NCBI GenBank assembly: GCA_937863215.1
Contig: CALMFQ010000328.1
Span: 1 to 8,397, forward strand
Direction of reading: 5' to 3'
Source: an uncultured Pseudomonadota bacterium
Lineage (GTDB): Bacteria; Pseudomonadota; Gammaproteobacteria; Burkholderiales; SCOH01
Length of the DNA: 8,397 bases
Shown here: in pieces, positions 5,477 to 8,397 of the stretch
How the letters are laid out: every line of letters starts with the position of its first letter
Position numbering within the stretch: position 1 is the stretch's first letter
Position numbers and translations under genes: made by a program
Notes under the pieces: model-generated
Told to the model about the DNA's origin: nothing
The model's database searches: none
Seen by the model: only the letters and a program-made list of their open reading frames with translations

Positions 5477-6628
5477 TCATGCTTCCAGCAGACTCTGGTA
5501 ATGCCGTTTCAGCCGTGCCGCGGTGGCGCGGTCCGACCATTCATCGGCCCAGAGGCGCGCCTGCTGCGCCATCTGGCCATGTATGCCGGGCATTGCCAGC
5601 AGCCGCGACACGGCATTGGCAAACGCCGCCGGGTTGGCTTCGACCGGCACCGCGCCCTTGCCGGCGAGCACGATTTCCGCCGCGCCCATCGCCGGTACCG
5701 CCACCACCGGCTTGCCGCAGGCCAGCGCCTCCAGCAGTACCAGTCCCTGCGTTTCGGTCACCGAAGGAAACACGAATACATCGGCGGCGTGATAACAATC
5801 GACCAGCCCGTGACGGCGGTCGAGATAGCCGACGAACTGTACCCGTTGCTGCAGGCCGAGCTTTGCCGCCTGGCGTTGCAGGCCAGGCAGTGCCGGGCCT
5901 TCGCCGGCGATCAGCAGCAACAGCTCGGGATGGCGCTGCTGCAATAGCTGCATCATCTGCAGCAGCAGCGGCAGATTCTTTTCATGTGCCACGCGCCCGA
6001 CATACAGCGCCACCGGCCGGTTGGCGGCAATACCGTATTGCTGGCGAAACGCTGCGCCGTTGCCGTGGCGGAAATGCTGCAGCGGCAGCCCGGTCGGCAC
6101 CACTTCGATGCGGCTGCTCACGCCGTAGTCGCGCAGCGTGTTGTGCATGATGTTCGAAGGCGCGATCACCATATTCACCGCATTGCACTGACGGCGCGAC
6201 AGCTTCTGCGCCAGCTTGCGCCCGACGCCGCCCGGCAGCCACGGTGCGTAGCAGTGGATGTATTCGGCGAACAGCGTGTGATAGGTGGTCACCAGCGGTT
6301 TGCGGTAGCGGCGGCCGGCGGCAACGCCGGCATAGTGCGCTGCGAACGGCGTCTGGATGTGGATCAGGTCGTAGCTTTCCGGATCGAGCTGGCGCAAGGT
6401 GCGGCGCAGCTGCCGGTAACGCATCAGCCGGTCTTCCGGGTCGAACGGCAGATAGCGCGCATCGACCCGGATCACCGGATCGCCCGGTTCCGTCTGTTGC
6501 GGATAATGCGGCGCCACCAGCGTGGTTTCCACTCCCTGCTCGCGCAGCGCGCCGCGAAAGGTACGGATCGACGTCGAGACGCCGTTCACGCGCGGAAAAT
6601 ACACATCGGAAATCATCAATACCCGCAT
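5477..6628 (-). CDS. GT4-family glycosyltransferase
   Basis: The 383-residue GT-B fold enzyme belongs to the GT4 family (glycos_transf_4 then glycos_transf_1 domains). The N-terminal half starts 'MRVLMISDVYFPRVNGVSTS', with the Gly-rich acceptor loop near residues 13-18 and His117 in 'TTYHTLFAEYI'. The C-terminal half has 'YVGRVAHEKNL' (Arg212, Lys217, donor phosphate contacts), 'LLIAGEGP' and the E-x7-E pair Glu292/Glu300 in 'TETQGLVLLEA'. The N-terminus resembles diacylglycerol glucosyl- and mannosyltransferases of this family, so a glycolipid or surface glycan product is plausible, but donor and acceptor are unknown. AGGAG (complement of 6635-6639) is six bases before the ATG at 6626-6628 and sets the start; the frame stays open upstream to 7111 but without family similarity. 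It stands alone, convergent with the thioesterase and divergent from the small ORF. Confidence 0.9.
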   Translation of the reverse strand: MRVLMISDVYFPRVNGVSTSIRTFRGALREQGVETTLVAPHYPQQTEPGDPVIRVDARYLPFDPEDRLMRYRQLRRTLRQLDPESYDLIHIQTPFAAHYAGVAAGRRYRKPLVTTYHTLFAEYIHCYAPWLPGGVGRKLAQKLSRRQCNAVNMVIAPSNIMHNTLRDYGVSSRIEVVPTGLPLQHFRHGNGAAFRQQYGIAANRPVALYVGRVAHEKNLPLLLQMMQLLQQRHPELLLLIAGEGPALPGLQRQAAKLGLQQRVQFVGYLDRRHGLVDCYHAADVFVFPSVTETQGLVLLEALACGKPVVAVPAMGAAEIVLAGKGAVPVEANPAAFANAVSRLLAMPGIHGQMAQQARLWADEWSDRATAARLKRHYQSLLEA

Positions 6629-6798
6629 CGTCGGCTCCTGTGGCAATCGGCCAACGATACACAGTGAATATGGCGAAATGATTGCGCTTCCGTCTGGCTT
6701 TGCCGGCGGTCGGCGGCGTGCCGATGTTGCGCCTGGGCCTGTCATCCGCAAGCCGGGCATAGCCGTTGCTTGTGTATCGGTAGCCGCTGCGCCGCGGA

Positions 6799-6826
6799 TA
6801 AAGTTGTGGCGTACCGTTGCCGATAT
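6799..6826 (+). promoter_or_regulatory. Sigma-28 (FliA)-like promoter before the small ORF
   Basis: TAAAGTTG at 6799-6806 and GCCGATAT at 6819-6826 each match seven of eight bases of the FliA consensus TAAAGTTT / GCCGATAA. The spacer is 12 bases rather than the standard 11, which is expected to lower activity. Transcription would begin near 6833, about 50 bases before the small ORF's ATG. Confidence 0.4.
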
Positions 6827-6871
6827 CGTCAATATCAGGCGCCGCACTGCCGGTGCCAGCGACCGCCGGTC

Positions 6872-6879
6872 GGGGAGGA
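6872..6879 (+). promoter_or_regulatory. Strong ribosome binding site of the small ORF
   Basis: GGGGAGGA at 6872-6879 lies five bases before the ATG at 6885. It is a near-perfect Shine-Dalgarno match and is the main reason to regard the short ORF as a gene. Confidence 0.65.
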
Positions 6880-6884
6880 TCATC

Positions 6885-7085
6885 ATGGCTACCACTCTGG
6901 AACAGCAAATGCGCCGCGCACTCGGGTTCGATCTGGTTACGGCTGCGCGCCACGACGGTGCGTTGCCGCCGGCGGCAAAATCTGCCGCCCGGCGACAGTC
7001 GCCGGCTGACGCCGCAACGCGGCAGGCGCGGGAAAATCCGGGCAACTGGCCGCTGGCGCAGTTGCTGCGCGGTCGCCTGTGTTGA
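6885..7085 (+). CDS. Small hypothetical protein (66 aa)
   Basis: I do not recognise this protein. The ATG at 6885 follows a near-ideal ribosome binding site and the frame ends at TGA 7083-7085. The N-terminus 'MATTLEQQMRRALGFDLVTA' could form an amphipathic helix. The middle is an Ala/Arg/Pro-rich, probably disordered linker. The C-terminus 'ENPGNWPLAQLLRGRLC' could form a second short helix ending in Cys. It is basic, without a signal peptide or membrane segment. A sigma-28-like promoter lies about 50 bases upstream, hinting at co-regulation with motility genes, but the sequence itself shows no known flagellar or anti-sigma motif. The frame could be a chance ORF in GC-rich DNA; the ribosome binding site argues against that. 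Confidence 0.55.
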   Translation: MATTLEQQMRRALGFDLVTAARHDGALPPAAKSAARRQSPADAATRQARENPGNWPLAQLLRGRLC

Positions 7086-7162
7086 CGCCTCTCCGCACGC
7101 CTGCCTGCCACCGTAGACGGACATAAAATCCTTTTGGCGTATATGGTTGTATTTTTTTCGAG

Positions 7163-7202
7163 TATTTGCTCAAATAATCGTCGGGCGAAATGAAATTTTC
7201 GC
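7163..7202. promoter_or_regulatory. Two adjacent palindromes in the promoter region of the exported protein
   Basis: TATTTG-CT-CAAATA at 7163-7176 is a perfect 6+6 inverted repeat. GCGAAA at 7185-7190 and TTTCGC at 7197-7202 form a second one with a 6-base centre. Their centres are about 24 bases apart, roughly two helical turns. They lie in the AT-rich 7120-7235 stretch just before the exported protein gene, as expected of operators, although no clear -35/-10 pair could be fixed. The first could also be a transcription-factor half-site pair or part of a hairpin leader. Confidence 0.35.
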
Positions 7203-7239
7203 TTGATTACACAAAAGCAAAATACTGAGGAGAAACACC

Positions 7240-8187
7240 ATGACCTGTGCGCTCAAACGAGTGCCGCTGGCGCTCGCGCTGAGTTTGGCCGCCATCGCTA
7301 CCCACGCTGCCGATCTGGCGGCAGCGCTGACCAACGTCACATTTCCGGAAAACATGGCCAAGGCCAACGGCAAGGTTTACGTCAGCACCGACGGTGCGAT
7401 CTACGCCTTGTCCGGCAGCGGCAGCAACTGGCAGTCGAGCAAGGCTGCCGTGACGTTCCAGAATAACGAGCGTGCCGACGGCTGCACCTTCGGCGGCATG
7501 ACCGCCATGGGCCAGTATGTCTACAGCATCTGCACCAACAAGGCCGGCGTTCACCTGTTCGTACTCAACAGCGGCGACCGGGCACCGGCTTTTTCCGAAG
7601 TCACGCTGCCGAAGGGGGCTTATATCAGCGGCGTGGCGCTGGCCAACGGGCTGACCAACGATGGCAACGGCAATCTGTATCTGGCCGATCACGGTGCGCC
7701 GCTGCTGCCGGGCAAGATCGTCAAGCTGACGCTGTCCGGCAACAATGCGCTGGCCGGGCAGAGCACGATCCACAACTTCTTCGGCTGCAAGGCCAATGGC
7801 GTCAAGTTCAGCAACGGCAAGCTCTATGTCACGCTCAACCCGTTCAGCTACGTCGGCCTGTCGCAGCTGTATCGCTACGATGTCGGCAGCAGCAGCCTGA
7901 GCAACGGCAAGCCGCTGTACAGCTCGTGGGATTTCCTCGACGATTTTGTGCTGGTCAACGACGGCTTCCTGATCGCCGACTACATGGGCGGCCGGGTGGT
8001 GCACGTGAAGGAGGACGGCAGCGAAGACGCCGCCAAGCTCACCGATCCGACGCTGCCGTCGTCGGTTACGCTCAGCGACGATGGCAAAGTGCTGGTCACG
8101 CATCGCCAGACCACGCTGCTGGCCACCGGCGCCACCGGCTCGGTGCACGTCTACGACAGCATCTGGGGGCCGCTCAGCCTGCGCTGA
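7240..8187 (+). CDS. Exported beta-propeller-like protein of unknown function
   Basis: The product has 315 residues. A Sec signal peptide is clear: positive Lys6/Arg7, hydrophobic 'VPLALALSLAAIA' and a probable cut after 'THA' (residue 23), so the mature protein is periplasmic or secreted. The mature part has repeated strand pairs of the 'NGKVYVSTDGAIYAL' type at about residues 43-57, 91-110, 141-166, 186-214, 240-258 and 281-306, suggesting a six-bladed propeller. 'GCKANGVKFSNGKLYVT' resembles the SMP-30/gluconolactonase metal-site segment, but the other ligands are not certain, so enzymatic activity is not claimed. Cys81, Cys98 and Cys183 remain after processing; two may form a disulfide. 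GAGGAG at 7227-7232 gives a good ribosome binding site, seven bases from the ATG. Upstream palindromes suggest regulated expression. It appears to be a single-gene unit ending at a strong hairpin. Confidence 0.8.
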   Translation: MTCALKRVPLALALSLAAIATHAADLAAALTNVTFPENMAKANGKVYVSTDGAIYALSGSGSNWQSSKAAVTFQNNERADGCTFGGMTAMGQYVYSICTNKAGVHLFVLNSGDRAPAFSEVTLPKGAYISGVALANGLTNDGNGNLYLADHGAPLLPGKIVKLTLSGNNALAGQSTIHNFFGCKANGVKFSNGKLYVTLNPFSYVGLSQLYRYDVGSSSLSNGKPLYSSWDFLDDFVLVNDGFLIADYMGGRVVHVKEDGSEDAAKLTDPTLPSSVTLSDDGKVLVTHRQTTLLATGATGSVHVYDSIWGPLSLR

Positions 8188-8194
8188 CCGGTCT

Positions 8195-8222
8195 GCGGCA
8201 CTGGCCGGGCAGCCGGTGCCGC
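8195..8222 (+). terminator. Strong hairpin after the exported protein gene
   Basis: Bases 8195-8205 pair with 8212-8222 over 11 positions (one G-U) around a 6-base loop, starting eight bases after the stop codon. No T run follows, so it is either a non-canonical terminator or a 3'-end stabilising hairpin. It separates the exported protein gene from yaaA. Confidence 0.5.
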
Positions 8223-8250
8223 CGTTACCCGATTCTGCCGCCGGAAAAGG

Positions 8251-8256
8251 TACAAT
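8251..8256 (+). promoter_or_regulatory. Candidate -10 box of yaaA
   Basis: TACAAT matches five of six sigma-70 -10 bases and would start transcription about 24 bases before the yaaA ATG. No good -35 box is seen at 16-18 bases upstream. Activator dependence is possible: yaaA is under OxyR in E. coli, but no OxyR site can be claimed here. Confidence 0.35.
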
Positions 8257-8286
8257 ACGCACGCTTTAATATTGAAGAACGTGCCG

Positions 8287-8397
8287 ATGCTGCTGGTCAT
8301 TTCTCCCGCCAAAACCCTCGATTACACTACCGCGCCGACCACGGAAAAATTCACCCGGCCGGATTTCCTCGATCATTCGCAGCAGTTGATCGACGTG
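8287..8397 (+). CDS. yaaA: Peroxide stress protein YaaA, N-terminal fragment (3' end outside window)
   Basis: Only the first 37 residues are visible. They begin 'MLLVISPAKTLDYTTAP', the hallmark N-terminus of YaaA (DUF328/UPF0246), with the conserved P-A-K-T-L-D motif. In E. coli YaaA limits damage from hydrogen peroxide by lowering unincorporated iron, and it binds DNA; family members are about 250-260 residues. The ATG at 8287 gives the canonical N-terminus. An in-frame GTG at 8281 would add two residues and is less likely. GAAGAA at 8272-8277 is a modest ribosome binding site. The gene runs past the window end. Confidence 0.92.
   Translation, partial: MLLVISPAKTLDYTTAPTTEKFTRPDFLDHSQQLIDV

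Larger units (their letters stand above)
6629..6884. other. Divergent intergenic region between glycosyltransferase and small ORF
   Basis: This gap of about 256 bases holds the glycosyltransferase ribosome binding site at 6635-6639 and the sigma-28-like promoter and ribosome binding site of the small ORF (listed separately). I found no convincing sigma-70 promoter for the glycosyltransferase. Plus-strand ORFs crossing it are continuations of antisense frames and have no supporting start signals. Confidence 0.5.

Noticed and set aside
6629..7111. N-terminal extension of the glycosyltransferase
   Set aside because: The frame is open, but the extension has no family similarity, while the ATG at 6628 has AGGAG six bases upstream and gives the typical GT4 N-terminus.
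7207..8262. Minus-strand open frame of 351 codons opposite the exported protein
   Set aside because: The opposite strand has a signal peptide, a good ribosome binding site and a propeller-like repeat pattern. The antisense product is Ala/Val/Gln-rich without motifs.
1..8397. tRNA, rRNA, CRISPR array, insertion sequence, toxin-antitoxin or phage defence genes
   Set aside because: No clover-leaf, direct-repeat array, transposase or defence-type motif was found on either strand; apart from the small AT-rich stretch near 7120-7235 the region looks like ordinary chromosome.

Overview
The window is a GC-rich bacterial chromosomal segment carrying eight complete genes or likely genes plus two genes cut by its edges. 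Composition, strong GGAG-type ribosome binding sites and the gene families (FapA-type DUF342 protein, RluF-like S4 protein, tandem GST-N protein, YaaA) fit a betaproteobacterium, possibly of the Neisseriales/Chromobacteriaceae. That placement is an inference from protein style, since no rRNA or other marker gene is present. I see no tRNA, rRNA, CRISPR array, transposase or phage gene.

Layout. Positions 1-410 (+) hold the C-terminal part of a LysR-type regulator. Positions 411-691 are a non-coding stretch between two convergent 3' ends and are full of inverted repeats. Positions 692-2329 (-) encode a FapA/DUF342 protein, and 2474-3202 (-) an S4-domain pseudouridine-synthase homologue in which the catalytic Asp is replaced by Gly. 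A divergent promoter region follows. Next come three co-directional genes: alpha/beta hydrolase (3389-4201), tandem GST-N/glutaredoxin-like protein (4247-5005) and hotdog thioesterase (4995-5447, overlapping the previous gene by 11 bases). A GT4 glycosyltransferase (5477-6628, -) converges on this cluster. Its upstream region is shared with a likely 66-residue small protein (6885-7085, +) that has a strong ribosome binding site and a sigma-28-like promoter match. An AT-rich, palindrome-containing promoter region then leads to an exported beta-propeller-like protein (7240-8187, +). A strong hairpin and the start of yaaA (8287 onward, +) close the window.

How the genes may work together. The hydrolase, GST-like and thioesterase genes look like one transcription unit. 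A perfect palindrome, CAAACG-AG-CGTTTG, lies just upstream at about the expected transcription start; it has the form of the PsrA-type (TetR family, fatty-acid-responsive) operator. With a serine hydrolase and an acyl-CoA-type thioesterase in the unit, an acyl/lipid-related role is a reasonable but untested inference. The FapA gene and the sigma-28-like sequence before the small ORF hint that flagellar regulation may reach this region; that is weaker. The other genes look like ordinary independent chromosomal loci.

The observations most worth following are the Gly-for-Asp S4 protein, the palindrome over the hydrolase promoter, the sigma-28-like promoter with its small protein, the cysteine-poor tandem GST-N protein, and the palindromic intergenic repeat at 448-626.
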